A program made the translations under genes and the position numbers. DNA of 64,000 bases from the NCBI GenBank assembly GCA_029268145.1, contig JAJUHA010000002.1:62001-126000 (forward strand), read 5' to 3'. This DNA is from Sphingomonadaceae bacterium. GTDB lineage: Bacteria; Pseudomonadota; Alphaproteobacteria; Sphingomonadales; Sphingomonadaceae. Under the pieces are notes generated by a model. It did not search any database and was not told the origin of the DNA. It saw only the letters and a program-made list of their open reading frames with translations. Positions 1-9,556 of this stretch are shown piece after piece (position 1 is the first letter of the stretch; every line of letters begins with the position of its first letter).

Positions 1-792
1 CATCTCGTAATCGACGCCGAGCGCCACCCAGCGCATCGCCCAGTCGACCTTCCACTGGCACTTCACATGCCCTCCCGTCACCGGCACGGTCACGCGCTCG
101 CCGGTCTCGGGATCGTCATAGCCGATCGTGCCGGCCGCGAGGTCGCGCTCGACGATGGGCACCTGCAGCACGCGCCCGGTGCGCGGGCACAGCGGCAGGA
201 AGGGGGAATAGGTCGCCCGCCGTTCCGGCCCGAGGGTGGGGAGCACCACGTCGCGGACCTCCTCGTAGCGCTCGAGGATCAGCAGCAGCACGCGGTCGAA
301 CCGGCCCGAGCGGTAGCAGTCGGTCGCCGAGAGGAACTGGTAGTCGAAGCCGAACCGGTCGAGAAAGGCGCGCAGCCGGGCATTGTTGTGCGCGCCGAAG
401 CTGTCGTGGGTTCCAAACGGGTCGGGAACGGCGGTTAGCGGCCGGTCGAGGTGGGCGGCGAGCAGCTCCTCGCTGGGAAGGCCGGGCGGAACCTTGCGCA
501 TGCCATCCATGTCATCGGAAAAGGCGACGAGGCGGGTGGGGACACCCGGGCACATCAGCTCGAAGGCGCGCCGCACCATGGTGGTGCGCGCCACTTCGCC
601 GAAGGTGCCGATGTGGGGCAGGCCCGAGGGGCCATAGCCGGTCTCGAACAGCACGCCGCCTGCCGGAAACCCCTCCGGGTAGCGGGCGACGAGCTTGCGC
701 GCCTCCTCGAACGGCCAGGCCCTGTTCTCCCGGGCCTCGGCACGCAGCGCGGCTAGCTCTTCCAGGCTGAATGCGGCAAGTCCGGTCTCCAT
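1..792 (-). CDS. lysK: Lysyl-tRNA synthetase, class I (N-terminal part)
   Basis: Charges tRNA-Lys in the cytoplasm. The first 264 residues are visible; the frame runs off the left edge, so the C-terminal half, including the KMSKS-like loop, is missing. The class I signature is clear: the HIGH-like [14 protein letters not shown] near residues 42-55, [12 protein letters not shown] near residue 85, and [17 protein letters not shown] at the edge. Class I LysRS is the archaeal-type enzyme that many alphaproteobacteria use instead of class II. The ATG lies in a CATG that also holds the likely ATG of the divergent helicase gene, so the promoter of at least one gene must lie inside the other's 5' end, or one start is misplaced. 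Confidence 0.93.
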   Translation of the reverse strand, partial: METGLAAFSLEELAALRAEARENRAWPFEEARKLVARYPEGFPAGGVLFETGYGPSGLPHIGTFGEVARTTMVRRAFELMCPGVPTRLVAFSDDMDGMRKVPPGLPSEELLAAHLDRPLTAVPDPFGTHDSFGAHNNARLRAFLDRFGFDYQFLSATDCYRSGRFDRVLLLILERYEEVRDVVLPTLGPERRATYSPFLPLCPRTGRVLQVPIVERDLAAGTIGYDDPETGERVTVPVTGGHVKCQWKVDWAMRWVALGVDYEM

Positions 793-3505
793 GGCCGCCC
801 CCTTGCCATATCCCGCGTGCGTCGCAACCCACGGCACCGCGTGGATCGCCGCCCCGGGCGCTCCGGCCCGGCCGGTCGACCCGCGCGCGGCGGCCCGGCA
901 TCTGGCCGAGACGCCACATCTCCTCCTCAACGCGCCTTTTGCCGCCGCGCGCCTGGGTCTGCCCGAGTGCCCGGGCCTCGACCTTCTCGAGCTGTTCGCT
1001 TTCGTCCACCCGGCGCGCTTCGTGGTGCCCTCCGCGGCAGGCCTCGCCGCCTTCCTCGAGGAGCCGGCACCCGAGGGCCCGGCGGCCGAGGCCGCCTTCC
1101 TCGCCCGCGCCGCGGGGGCGCTTCTCGCCTCCGTCGAGAGGCCGGACTGGCCGGCCCGCGCCGGCGCCTTCGAGAGCGTGCTTCGCCTCGCGCGGAGGGG
1201 CTGGGGCTGGGCGGCCGAGGTCCAGCGCAGGCTGGCGCCGCCGGCGCGTGCCGAGCGCTCCCTGTTCGACGCGCTCCCGAGGTTCGAGGAGACCCCGCCG
1301 CGTCCGCCGGCGGCTGTCGTCCGCCTTGGCCAGGACGAGGTGGACGCGGTGCTGGAGGGCCTGCGCGGACACCGCCGCGAGCCCAGGCCCAAGCAGCGGG
1401 ACTATGCCCGCGCCATGCTCCACGCGCTGCAGCCGAAGGAGCGGCGGGAGGGCCCCAACCTCGTCATCGCCGAGGCCGGAACCGGCATCGGCAAGACGAT
1501 CGGCTATCTCGCACCGGCCGCGCTCCACGCCGAGCGCACCGGCGGCGCCGTGTGGATCTCGACCTTCACCCGCGCGCTCCAGCGCCAGCTTCGCGCCGAA
1601 ACCCGGGCCAGCCTCCCGGCCCGCATCGGCGGCCGTGCCATCGCGGTGCGCAAGGGGCGCGAGAACTATCTCTGCCTCCTCAACCTCGAGGATGCCCTCC
1701 AGTCGGGCCTCGGTGGCCGCAGCGCCATCCTCGTCGAGCTCGTCGCCCGCTGGGCCCGTTTCACCGCCGATGGGGACATGGTGGGCGGCGACCTGCCCGG
1801 CTGGCTTCCCGCCCTGTTCCGCGCCCGGGCGGCCCTTCCCACCCTCTCCGACCGGCGCGGCGAATGCGTCCGCGCGGCCTGCCCCCATTTCCGGGCCTGC
1901 TTCATCGAGCGGAGCGTCCGCGCCGCCCAGCAGGCCGCACTCGTCATCGCCAACCATGCGCTCACCCTTTCGGCCGCCGCGCGCGGCGGGGCGGATGTGC
2001 CGAGGCGCCTCATCTTCGACGAAGGTCACCATCTGTTCGACGCCGCCGACAGCGCCTTCGCCCTGCTGCTCTCGGGCGGCGAGGCGATCGAGCTGCGCCG
2101 CTGGATCCTCGGGCCCGAGCGCAGCAGCCGCCGCGGCGGGCGCCGGCGGGGCCTCGCTGCCCGCCTCCTCGACGTCGCGGCCCATGACGAGGGCGGACGC
2201 GACGCGATCGACGCGGCATGCGCGGCTGCCCGGGCGCTTCCCGCCGACCAGTGGCTCGATCGGCTCGCGGCAGGCGAGCCGGACGGCCCGGTCGAGGCCT
2301 TCCTCGCCCTCGTCCGCCGCCAGGTCCTGACGCGTGCCGAGGATGGCGAGCTCGGCCACAGCCTGGAGACGGCGATCGCCGACCTCCTGCCCGGCATGGT
2401 CGAGGCCGCAGATGCCGCGCGCGCAGCCCTCGCCGCGCTTTCCCGCGCGGTCCGGACGCTCCACGCCGCGCTCGACCGGCTGGCAACCGCGCGGCCCGAT
2501 TGGCTCGACGCCCCCGGCCTTGCCCGGATCGAGGCCGCCCGGGCCGGCCTTGCCGACCGCGCCCTGCTTCTCGACGGCTGGTGCGCCATGCTCGAGCGGG
2601 TGGGCGGCGGCAGCGATCCGCGCTTCGTCGACTGGTTCGCAATCGTCCGGGCCCAGGGCAGCGAGCGCGACGTCGGGCTGTTCCGCCACTGGCTCGACCC
2701 GCTCGAACCGCTGGCCAGGTTCGTCACCGGCCGGGCCGATGGCGTCGCCATCACCTCGGCGACGCTTGCCGACGCCGGGGCGGATGATGCCGCGCTGGCG
2801 GCTGCCGTCGGCGCCCGGCATCTCCCGACCGCGCCCCGCCTGTTCCGCGCCGAGAGCCCCTTCGACCATGGCGCCCGCGCCCGGGTCTTCATCGCCACCG
2901 ACGTCCTGCCGCGCGACCCGGCCATGCTGGCGCTCGCATTCGCCCGTCTGATCGCGGCGGCGCAGGGCGGCGCGCTTGGGCTCTTCACCGCCATCGCCCG
3001 GCTGAAGGCCGTCCATGCCCGGATCGTCGACCAGCTCGCCGCCGAGGGGCTGCCGCTCTACGCCCAGCATGTCGACCCGATGGACGCCGGCACGCTGGTC
3101 GAGCTGTTCCGCGCCGACCCGCGCGCCTCGCTCTTGGGCACCGACGCGCTGCGCGACGGCGTCGACGTGCCCGGCGATTCGCTCCGCCTCATCGTCTTCG
3201 AGGGCGTGCCCTGGTCGCGCCCGACCATCCTCGAGACGGCGCGCCGTGCCGCCGGCGGCGGGCAGGCCCATGAGGACCGCCAGGTCCGCCGCCGGCTTGC
3301 CCAGGGCTACGGCCGGCTCATCCGGCGCGCCGACGACCGCGGCGTCTTCGTGCTGCTCGGGCCGCAGGTGCCCTCGCGGCTGCTCTCGGCCTTCCCGGCG
3401 GCAGTGCCGGTGCGCCGGCTGCCGCTTGCCGCGATCCTCGCCGAAACCGCGGCCTTCCTGGCCGACACGCCGGCCGCGCTTGCCAGCCCGGCCCTGCCTT
3501 CCTAG
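791..3505 (+). CDS. ATP-dependent DNA helicase, DinG/XPD (Rad3) type
   Basis: Superfamily 2, iron-sulfur 5'-3' DNA helicase of about 904 residues, presumably acting in repair or replication-associated unwinding. Visible motifs are Walker [10 protein letters not shown] (about residues 227-235), the DEAH-type box DEGHH (410-414), and motif [11 protein letters not shown] near the C terminus. Four cysteines (C295, C359, C364, C370) are spaced as in the 4Fe-4S domain of XPD/DinG proteins. I chose ATG 791 because the family N terminus ([15 protein letters not shown]) begins just after it; TTG 803 is an alternative. The gene is divergent from lysK and followed 33 bp downstream by the phosphatase gene. 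Confidence 0.9.
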   Translation: MAAPLPYPACVATHGTAWIAAPGAPARPVDPRAAARHLAETPHLLLNAPFAAARLGLPECPGLDLLELFAFVHPARFVVPSAAGLAAFLEEPAPEGPAAEAAFLARAAGALLASVERPDWPARAGAFESVLRLARRGWGWAAEVQRRLAPPARAERSLFDALPRFEETPPRPPAAVVRLGQDEVDAVLEGLRGHRREPRPKQRDYARAMLHALQPKERREGPNLVIAEAGTGIGKTIGYLAPAALHAERTGGAVWISTFTRALQRQLRAETRASLPARIGGRAIAVRKGRENYLCLLNLEDALQSGLGGRSAILVELVARWARFTADGDMVGGDLPGWLPALFRARAALPTLSDRRGECVRAACPHFRACFIERSVRAAQQAALVIANHALTLSAAARGGADVPRRLIFDEGHHLFDAADSAFALLLSGGEAIELRRWILGPERSSRRGGRRRGLAARLLDVAAHDEGGRDAIDAACAAARALPADQWLDRLAAGEPDGPVEAFLALVRRQVLTRAEDGELGHSLETAIADLLPGMVEAADAARAALAALSRAVRTLHAALDRLATARPDWLDAPGLARIEAARAGLADRALLLDGWCAMLERVGGGSDPRFVDWFAIVRAQGSERDVGLFRHWLDPLEPLARFVTGRADGVAITSATLADAGADDAALAAAVGARHLPTAPRLFRAESPFDHGARARVFIATDVLPRDPAMLALAFARLIAAAQGGALGLFTAIARLKAVHARIVDQLAAEGLPLYAQHVDPMDAGTLVELFRADPRASLLGTDALRDGVDVPGDSLRLIVFEGVPWSRPTILETARRAAGGGQAHEDRQVRRRLAQGYGRLIRRADDRGVFVLLGPQVPSRLLSAFPAAVPVRRLPLAAILAETAAFLADTPAALASPALPS

Positions 3506-3538
3506 GAGAGCGCGGGGCGAGGTCCAGGGAGCCGGGGT

Positions 3539-4072
3539 TTGCGAACGCTGAGCCTGTTGCGCCACGCCAAGTCGAGCTGGGACGATCCGGTCCAGCGCGA
3601 CTTCGACCGGCCCCTCAATGCCCGCGGCCGGCGCGCTGCGGTCCGCATGGGCCGCTACCTGCGCGACGAGGGGCTCGCGTTCGACAGCGTCCTCGCCTCT
3701 CCCGCAGTCCGCGTGCGCGAGACGATCGAGGGCGTCGAGGAAGGGCTGGGGCGGAGCCTCGGCGCCGCGCACGACCGCCGCATCTACATGGCCTCCGCGG
3801 CGAGCCTCCTCGATCTCGTCCAGTCCACGCCGGACGTGCCGCACCTCCTCCTCGTCGGCCACAATCCCGGCCTCGAGGATCTTGCCCTCCTTCTCACGAC
3901 CGACGACTCCGATCCGCTGCGCCAGGCCCTCGGCGAGAAATATCCGACTGCCGCGCTTGCAACCCTCGAGTTCGCGGCCGGCTCGCTTGCCGGGCTCCGG
4001 GAAGGGCAGGGCCGTCTCGTCCGGTTCGTCCGCCCGCGCGATCTCGACCCCGAGCTTGGACCCGACGCATGA
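3539..4072 (+). CDS. SixA-like histidine phosphatase
   Basis: Histidine phosphatase (phosphoglycerate-mutase-like) superfamily, 177 residues, close to the compact SixA subgroup that acts on phosphohistidine. The RHG-type motif LLRHAKSSWDD supplies the catalytic His9, and the second His is in LLLVGHNPGLEDL (about H108); this RHAKSSW form is typical of the SixA subgroup. The start codon is TTG, with a weak purine-rich stretch 5' of it. The stop overlaps the next ATG (ATGA), so the two genes are likely translated together. The substrate cannot be told from sequence. Confidence 0.85.
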   Translation: MRTLSLLRHAKSSWDDPVQRDFDRPLNARGRRAAVRMGRYLRDEGLAFDSVLASPAVRVRETIEGVEEGLGRSLGAAHDRRIYMASAASLLDLVQSTPDVPHLLLVGHNPGLEDLALLLTTDDSDPLRQALGEKYPTAALATLEFAAGSLAGLREGQGRLVRFVRPRDLDPELGPDA

Positions 4073-4680
4073 TTGCTCTTGCCCTCCTCCTTGCCGCCGC
4101 GGCCGCCCAGCCGCCCGCCTCCCCAACGGCCTCCCCAACGGCCTCCCCGCCAGTGTCCCCGCCTCCATCTTCCCGCGCAGCGGGCGTGGAGGTGCCGGCC
4201 GAGCGGGTGCCGACCGACATCCGCCGGCTCACCATCCTGGTGCGCGACATGGAGCGGAGCCTGAAGCTCTACCGCGACGTCCTCGGGCTCCGGGTCAACT
4301 ATGATGCCGAGATCACCGTCTCGGGCGTGGCGCTGCCGGCCGGAGTCCCCGGCAACCGGACGCGGCTGGTGCTCCTCAACGGCAATGACCCGTGGATCGG
4401 CTGGATCGGGCTCATGCAGTACACCGATCCGCCCCTGCCCGATCCCGGCCCCTATCCGACCCGGCTCGGAGCCGGCGGCCATGTCCTCGTCACCAACACC
4501 GACGATGCCGAGAAGCGCTGCGCGCTCGCGAAGTCGGTCCCGGGCGTGACCTTCACGGCCGAGGCCCGGCTCCAGGTCTATGAGGGGCGCAACGGCGGCC
4601 CGCCGATCCGGGTGCTGGGATGCAATTTCTTCGATCCTGATGGCACCTTCATCGAGCTCAACCAGATCCTGTCGCAGTAG
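4069..4680 (+). CDS. Exported VOC-fold (glyoxalase/dioxygenase superfamily) protein
   Basis: A protein of 203 residues with a short hydrophobic N terminus (IALALLLAAAAA), a Pro/Ser/Thr/Ala linker and a C-terminal vicinal-oxygen-chelate domain (RRLTILVRDMERSLKLYRDV at its start; FFDPDGTFIELNQ at its end, which supplies the usual final metal-ligand Glu). The linker is encoded by a 12-bp tandem repeat. An exported or membrane-anchored VOC domain is somewhat unusual, and the substrate is unknown. The gene overlaps the upstream phosphatase stop by ATGA. Confidence 0.75.
   Translation: MIALALLLAAAAAQPPASPTASPTASPPVSPPPSSRAAGVEVPAERVPTDIRRLTILVRDMERSLKLYRDVLGLRVNYDAEITVSGVALPAGVPGNRTRLVLLNGNDPWIGWIGLMQYTDPPLPDPGPYPTRLGAGGHVLVTNTDDAEKRCALAKSVPGVTFTAEARLQVYEGRNGGPPIRVLGCNFFDPDGTFIELNQILSQ
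4117..4149 (+). repeat. 12-bp tandem repeat in the VOC linker
   Basis: Two perfect copies of gcctccccaacg (4117-4128, 4129-4140) and a partial third. They encode the repeating Ala-Ser-Pro-Thr linker behind the signal peptide and are a probable site of length variation between strains. Confidence 0.85.
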
Positions 4681-4723
4681 CCGGGGCTAGGACCCGCGGG
4701 CCCCTTGCCCTAGGCATCGTCGC

Positions 4724-5749
4724 GTGATTCCGCTTCGCTTGACGATCGACCGCCGGGCGCTCGCCGCCAACTGGCGGTGGTTCCGCGACCGGGCCGGCGT
4801 TCCCGCCGCCGCTGCCGTCAAGGCCGACGGCTATGGGCTCGGCGCCCGGCTGGTGGTCGAGACGCTCCGGGCGGAGGGGGCGCGCAGCTTCCTCGTCTCC
4901 ACCTTCGCCGAGGCCGAGGCGCTCGGAGCGCCGGGCGAGGGCGGCGAGATTCTCGTCCTCCACGGCTTCACCGCGGACGAGGCGCCCGCTGCAGCGCGCA
5001 TGCCCTGGGCCCGCCCGGTGCTCAACACGCCGCGCCAGGTCGCGGCCTGGGCCTCGGCCTTTCCCGGCCGTCCGGCCGACCTCATGGTCGAGACGGGCAT
5101 GCACCGCCTCGGCCTCGACCCCGGCGCGGTCGCGGCGGCTGTCGCCGCCGTCCCGGTCGAGACCATCCACAGCCATCTCGCAACCGCCGACGAACCCGCC
5201 AACCCCATGGCCGAGGTGCAGTGCGCCCGCTTCCGCGCGCTGGCGGCCGCGACGCCCGGCCATCGCCACAGCCTCGCCAATTCGGCCGCCATCTGCCGCG
5301 GCCGCGACTTCGCCTTCGACCTCGTGCGCCCGGGTCTCGGCCTTTACGGCGGAGTGCCGCACCCGGCCGCCGAGGTGGTGCCGGTCGTGTCGCTCGCCGC
5401 CCGGGTCATCCAGGTGAAGGCGCTCGCGGCCGGCGATCCGGTCGGCTATGGCGCGACCTGGCGCGCCCCGGCGCGCGCGCGCGTCGCCACGGTCAACCTC
5501 GGCTATGCCGACGGAATCTTCCGCGCCTGCGCGCCGGCGCTGCGCTTCCATGCCGGGGGCGTCGCCTGCCCGGCGGTCGGCCGGGTCTCGATGGACATGA
5601 TCGCGGTCGACGTGACGGCCGCCGAGGTGGGGGAGGGCGACTGGCTCGCCCTCGACTTCGACGTGCCGCGCCTTGCCGCGGCGGCGGGCCTGTCGCAGTA
5701 TGAGCTGCTCGTCTCGCTCGGGCGCCGGTTCGAACGGGTCGCCGCATGA
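4724..5749 (+). CDS. alr: Alanine racemase
   Basis: PLP-dependent enzyme that interconverts L- and D-alanine for peptidoglycan; 341 residues, slightly short for the family. The PLP lysine is K33 in AVKADGYGLG, and the C-terminal domain carries GYGATW and GRVSMDMIAVDV. The start is GTG at 4724, the only start that keeps the family N terminus (IPLRLTIDRRALAANWRWF). The stop overlaps the ATG of mlaE, which ties cell-wall precursor supply to an envelope lipid transporter in one transcript. Confidence 0.93.
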   Translation: MIPLRLTIDRRALAANWRWFRDRAGVPAAAAVKADGYGLGARLVVETLRAEGARSFLVSTFAEAEALGAPGEGGEILVLHGFTADEAPAAARMPWARPVLNTPRQVAAWASAFPGRPADLMVETGMHRLGLDPGAVAAAVAAVPVETIHSHLATADEPANPMAEVQCARFRALAAATPGHRHSLANSAAICRGRDFAFDLVRPGLGLYGGVPHPAAEVVPVVSLAARVIQVKALAAGDPVGYGATWRAPARARVATVNLGYADGIFRACAPALRFHAGGVACPAVGRVSMDMIAVDVTAAEVGEGDWLALDFDVPRLAAAAGLSQYELLVSLGRRFERVAA

Positions 5750-6531
5750 TGGCCCTCTCGAGGCTCCTCGTCGCGATCGGCGCCTTCACGCTTGCGGCCT
5801 TCGGAGCGCTCGGCCGCATGGCGCTGTTCGCGGCCGAGGCGCTGGTGCGCGCCGTGCGCCCGCCCTGGTATCCTGCCCGCCTCCTCGAGCAGATGGCGCA
5901 TGTCGGCTGGTTCTCGCTGCCCGTGGTCGGGCTCACGGCGCTGTTCACGGGCGCAGCGCTTGCCCAGCAGGTCTTCGTGGGCGGCACCCGCTTCAATGCC
6001 GAGTCGACCGTGCCGGCGATCACCGTGATTGCCATCGTCCGCGAGCTCGGCCCGGTGCTCGCCGGGCTGATGGTCGCCGGGCGCGTCTCCTCGGCCATGG
6101 CGGCCGAGATCGCGACCATGCGGGTGACCGAACAGATCGACGCGCTGGTGACGCTGCGCACCGACCCGTTCCGCTACCTCATCGCGCCCCGCCTGCTCGC
6201 CGCAACGCTCATGCTGCCGCTGCTCGTCATCGTCGCCAACATCATCGGCGTGCTTGGCGGGTGGCTGATCGCGACCACCCGGCTCGGGTTCAACGGCACC
6301 ACCTACCTCGTCACCACCGCGCGCTACCTCGAGTGGGAGGACACGCGATCCAGCCTGGTCAAGGCCGCGGTGTTCGGCTTCATCCTCGCGCTCGCCGGCT
6401 GCTACAACGGCTATCGCTCGTCCGGCGGCGCGGCCGGCGTGGGCCGCGCGACGACCGATGCCGTGGTCGCGGCCTTCATCCTCATCCTGCTTGCCAACCT
6501 CGTCATCACCGTTCTGGTGTTCGGCGCATGA
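5746..6531 (+). CDS. mlaE: MlaE-family ABC transporter permease
   Basis: Inner-membrane permease of the phospholipid (Mla) ABC transporter, 261 residues with several hydrophobic segments. The MlaE signature is obvious: QVFVGGTRFNAESTVPAI, IVRELGPVLAGLMVAGR and SAMAAEIATMRVTEQIDAL. It overlaps alr by ATGA and mlaF by the same device. No mlaD (MCE-domain substrate-binding) or mlaC gene follows, so the remaining subunits must be encoded elsewhere. Confidence 0.9.
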   Translation: MMALSRLLVAIGAFTLAAFGALGRMALFAAEALVRAVRPPWYPARLLEQMAHVGWFSLPVVGLTALFTGAALAQQVFVGGTRFNAESTVPAITVIAIVRELGPVLAGLMVAGRVSSAMAAEIATMRVTEQIDALVTLRTDPFRYLIAPRLLAATLMLPLLVIVANIIGVLGGWLIATTRLGFNGTTYLVTTARYLEWEDTRSSLVKAAVFGFILALAGCYNGYRSSGGAAGVGRATTDAVVAAFILILLANLVITVLVFGA

Positions 6532-7310
6532 CGCGCGACCAGCCGGCTCCCCGCCTTGCGCTTCGCGCCGTGCGCAAGGCCTTCGAGGGACGGCAGGTGC
6601 TCGATGGAGTCGATCTCGACATCCTGCCCGGCCAGTCGATGGTCATCATCGGCGGCTCGGGCACCGGCAAGTCGGTTCTGCTCAAGTGCATCCTCGGGCT
6701 CCTGCGGCCCGACTCCGGGTCCATCCGGCTCGACGGGCAGGAGCTGTTGGGGCTCGCGGGCGCAGGGCTCGATGCGGCCCGCGCGCGCTTCGGCATGCTG
6801 TTCCAGGGGGGCGCCCTGTTCGATTCGCTGCCGGTGTGGCGCAACGTCACCTTCGCGCTCACGGCCGGCCGCGGCGGCCGCGCGCGGGCGCTGCGCGAGC
6901 GCGCCATCGCGGAGCTGGCGAAGGTCGGCCTCGGCCCCGAAGTCGCCGACCTGAAGCCGGCGGCCCTCTCGGGGGGCATGCAGAAGCGCGTCGCGCTGGC
7001 GCGCGCCATCTGCGCCCGGCCCGACATCCTCTTCTTCGACGAGCCGACCACCGGCCTCGACCCGATCATGGCGGGGGTCATCAACCGGCTCATCCGCGAG
7101 CAGGTCGCAGCGCTCGGCGCCACTGCGCTGTCCATCACGCACGACATGGGATCGGTGCGCCACATCGCCGACCGGGTGGCGATGCTGGCGGAAGGCCGGA
7201 TCGTGTGGGAGGGCCCGGTCGCGGCGCTCGACCGCTCCGGAAACGCCTTCGTCGCCCAGTTCGTCGAGGGCCGCGCCGACGGCCCGGCCCGGCCATTCGG
7301 CCCGGCCTGA
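6528..7310 (+). CDS. mlaF: MlaF-family ABC transporter ATP-binding protein
   Basis: Cytoplasmic ATPase subunit that pairs with the adjacent MlaE; 260 residues. Walker A is GGSGTGKS, the signature is LSGGMQKRVALARA, Walker B is DILFFDEPTTGLDPI and the switch His is in SITHDMGS. The GMQKR form of the signature is characteristic of MlaF. Its start overlaps the mlaE stop (ATGA). No strong terminator is visible after the stop. Confidence 0.92.
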   Translation: MTRDQPAPRLALRAVRKAFEGRQVLDGVDLDILPGQSMVIIGGSGTGKSVLLKCILGLLRPDSGSIRLDGQELLGLAGAGLDAARARFGMLFQGGALFDSLPVWRNVTFALTAGRGGRARALRERAIAELAKVGLGPEVADLKPAALSGGMQKRVALARAICARPDILFFDEPTTGLDPIMAGVINRLIREQVAALGATALSITHDMGSVRHIADRVAMLAEGRIVWEGPVAALDRSGNAFVAQFVEGRADGPARPFGPA

Positions 7311-7444
7311 CCCAATCGTTAACCTTTCCTTTCCAGGCAAGGGCTTGCCACCAATGCTGCAGGGTGTCATAAGAGTCCAACAGTGCTGGTCTATGGGCCA
7401 GACTGTGCCCGGGCGGGAGGCGCCCGGCGGAAGAGAGGTCGGGC

Positions 7445-7537
7445 ATGTCCCTTCAGGTGAACTGGAAGCCGGTTGCCCTGTCCGTCGTCGTCGGCTTCGC
7501 CACGGGCTTCCTGCTGGTCTGGAACGCAATCGTCTGA
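7445..7537 (+). CDS. Putative 30-residue single-pass membrane peptide
   Basis: A short frame of 30 residues: a polar N terminus (MSLQVNWKP) then one hydrophobic segment (about residues 10-27, VALSVVVGFATGFLLVW). It has a good ribosome-binding site (AGAGG about 7 nt before the ATG) and stands alone in an otherwise empty 297-bp gap. A conserved Trp at each end of the hydrophobic span is typical of small inner-membrane proteins. I recognise no family; reality rests on the ribosome-binding site and the membrane-like composition. Confidence 0.5.
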   Translation: MSLQVNWKPVALSVVVGFATGFLLVWNAIV

Positions 7538-7540
7538 GAC

Positions 7541-7585
7541 GCATCCAGCCGGCCCGCATCCAGCCGGCCCGCATCCAGCCGGGCT
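7541..7585. repeat. 15-bp tandem repeat, three copies
   Basis: gcatccagccggccc occurs twice perfectly (7541-7555, 7556-7570) and once with two changes at its end (7571-7585). It lies between the small peptide gene and the end of the ABC exporter gene. No strong hairpin terminator is visible there. Confidence 0.85.
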
Positions 7586-7607
7586 GCCTTGGTCTTCATC
7601 GGCCGGG

Positions 7608-9443
7608 TCAGGAAAGTGCGGGCTGCGCTTCGCCGGCTTCGGTCGCCTGAAGCTCCCACATCGCCTTGTAGACCCCCTGGCGGGCCAGCAGTTCGGCGTG
7701 GCTGCCCTCCTCGACGATCCGGCCGTCTTCCATCACCAGGATGCGGTCGGCATCGGCCACGGTCGAAAGCCGGTGGGCGATGACGAGCGTGGTCCGGCCC
7801 GAGCCGGCCGCGAGCAGGGCCTCGCCGATCTCCGCCTCGGTCGCGCTGTCGAGTGCGCTCGTCGCCTCGTCGAGGATCAGGATGGGCGGGTCCTTGAGCA
7901 TGGCCCGTGCGATGGCGACTCGCTGCTTCTCCCCGCCCGAGAGCTTCAGGCCCCGCTCGCCCACCCGGGTGGCAAGGCCTTCGGGCAGCTTGCGCACGAA
8001 GCCGTCGAGCTGCGCGGCCGCGATCGCCCTTTCGATTTCCGCAGCCGTCGCGCCCGCCCGCCCGTAGGCGATGTTCATGCCCAGCGTGTCGTTGAACAGC
8101 ACCGTGTCCTGCGGGACGATCCCGATCGCCCGCCGGAGGCTCTCCTGCGTGACCGTGCGGATGTCCTGGCCGTCGATCCGGATCGCGCCCCCGGTCACGT
8201 CGTAGAAGCGGAACAGCAGCCGCGCGAGCGTGGACTTGCCCGCGCCTGACGGCCCCACGATCGCGATCCGGCTGCCGGGCGGGGCGGTGAAGTTCACCCC
8301 CTTCAGGATCGGCCGGCTGGCGTCATAGCCGAAGCGGACATCCTCGAAACGGACTTCGCCGCGCGTCACCACGAGCGCAGGCGCGCCGGGCGCATCCACC
8401 ACCTCGGCCGGGGTGTCGAGCAGGCGGAACATCGCCCCCATGTCGATCAGGCCCTGCTTCACCTCGCGATAGACCATGCCGAGGATGTCGAGCGGCCGGA
8501 ACAGCTGGAGGAGCAGCGCCTGCACCAGGATGACATCGCCAGGCGTGAAGCGCCCGTCGCGCCAGCCGAGCACGATCCAGCCCATGGCTCCGCCCAGCAT
8601 CACCGCCGTGATCGCCGCCTGACCGATGTTGAGCACGGCAAGCGAATTCTCGGTCCTGAGCGCGGCCTCGGCATAGGCGCGGCTGACCCGGGCGTAGGCG
8701 GCCACCTCCCGTTCCTCGGCACTGAAAGACTTGACCGTCTCGAAGTTGAGCAGGCTGTCCACGGCGCGCCCGGACGTCTCGCCATCGAGCTCGATCGACT
8801 TCCTGCGCAGCGCGGTGCGCCAGGTCGTCACCTTCCAGGTGTAGAGCGCGTAGAGGGCCACCATCGCGAGCGTGGCTGCGGCAAGCCCGGGCCCGATGCG
8901 GGCCGCGAAGATCGCGCTGACGGCCAGCAGCTCGACGATGACCGGCGCGAGGCTGAACAGCAGCAGGTAGAGCATGGTGTCGATCGACTTGGTGCCGCGT
9001 TCGATCACCTTGGCGAGCGAGCCGGTGCGCCGCTCCAGGTGGAACCGGAGGGAGAGCGCGTGGAGGTGGCGGAACACCTCGACGGCGAGCGTCAGCCAGG
9101 CCTCCTGCCCGACCCGCTCGAACACGACGTTGCGAAGGTTGTCGAACAGCGTCGCGCCCAGCCGGGCGACCGCATAGGCCGCCACCATGCCGAGGACGAC
9201 TGCGGACGCCTCCTCGCGCGCGTCTCCCGCCGCGGCCATTCCGTCGACAATGGCCTTGAGCGCGAAGGGCATGGCCAGCAGCACCGCCTTGGCCGCCAGG
9301 ACCAGCAGGAGCGCGAGCAGCACCCTGGCCTTGAGGTCCGCCCGCCCGGCGGGCCAGAGATAGGGCAGGAAGCGGCGGATGGTCCCGAGATCGGCGTCGG
9401 CCGCGGGCGCGTCGGCGGTCGGGTCCGAAGGTCGCATCGCCAC
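7608..9443 (-). CDS. Atm1-type heavy-metal/glutathione-conjugate ABC exporter
   Basis: Half-transporter with fused membrane and ATPase domains, 611 residues, of the Atm1/HMT1 group that exports glutathione-bound sulfur or metal species. The N-terminal ~320 residues hold six membrane segments (for example LLALLLVLAAKAVLLAMPFAL), with FHLERRTGSLAKVIERGTKS in a cytoplasmic loop, typical of Atm1. The ATPase domain has Walker A GPSGAGKSTLA, signature LSGGEKQRVAIARA, Walker B ILILDEATSALD and switch IAHRLSTV. It is convergent with the small peptide gene and divergent from the hydrolase. Confidence 0.9.
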   Translation of the reverse strand: MAMRPSDPTADAPAADADLGTIRRFLPYLWPAGRADLKARVLLALLLVLAAKAVLLAMPFALKAIVDGMAAAGDAREEASAVVLGMVAAYAVARLGATLFDNLRNVVFERVGQEAWLTLAVEVFRHLHALSLRFHLERRTGSLAKVIERGTKSIDTMLYLLLFSLAPVIVELLAVSAIFAARIGPGLAAATLAMVALYALYTWKVTTWRTALRRKSIELDGETSGRAVDSLLNFETVKSFSAEEREVAAYARVSRAYAEAALRTENSLAVLNIGQAAITAVMLGGAMGWIVLGWRDGRFTPGDVILVQALLLQLFRPLDILGMVYREVKQGLIDMGAMFRLLDTPAEVVDAPGAPALVVTRGEVRFEDVRFGYDASRPILKGVNFTAPPGSRIAIVGPSGAGKSTLARLLFRFYDVTGGAIRIDGQDIRTVTQESLRRAIGIVPQDTVLFNDTLGMNIAYGRAGATAAEIERAIAAAQLDGFVRKLPEGLATRVGERGLKLSGGEKQRVAIARAMLKDPPILILDEATSALDSATEAEIGEALLAAGSGRTTLVIAHRLSTVADADRILVMEDGRIVEEGSHAELLARQGVYKAMWELQATEAGEAQPALS

Positions 9444-9556
9444 TCCATGCCCCAGCCGCGTGGCCCGGAAAAGCCGCGCCGGCTCGCAAGGACCCGCACG
9501 CAGGGACCTGCACGCGAGGGATGGACGGGGCCGGGTCGAAGCCCCACATGCAGCGC

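Noticed and set aside
512-4168. Open frame of 1,218 codons on the minus strand
   Set aside because: It lies antisense to the helicase, phosphatase and VOC genes, has a composition of Arg/Gly/Ala-rich nonsense without domains, and arises from third-position GC bias.
5746-7310. Antibiotic or toxin export ABC pair
   Set aside because: The permease and ATPase both carry MlaE/MlaF signatures, which indicates phospholipid transport.
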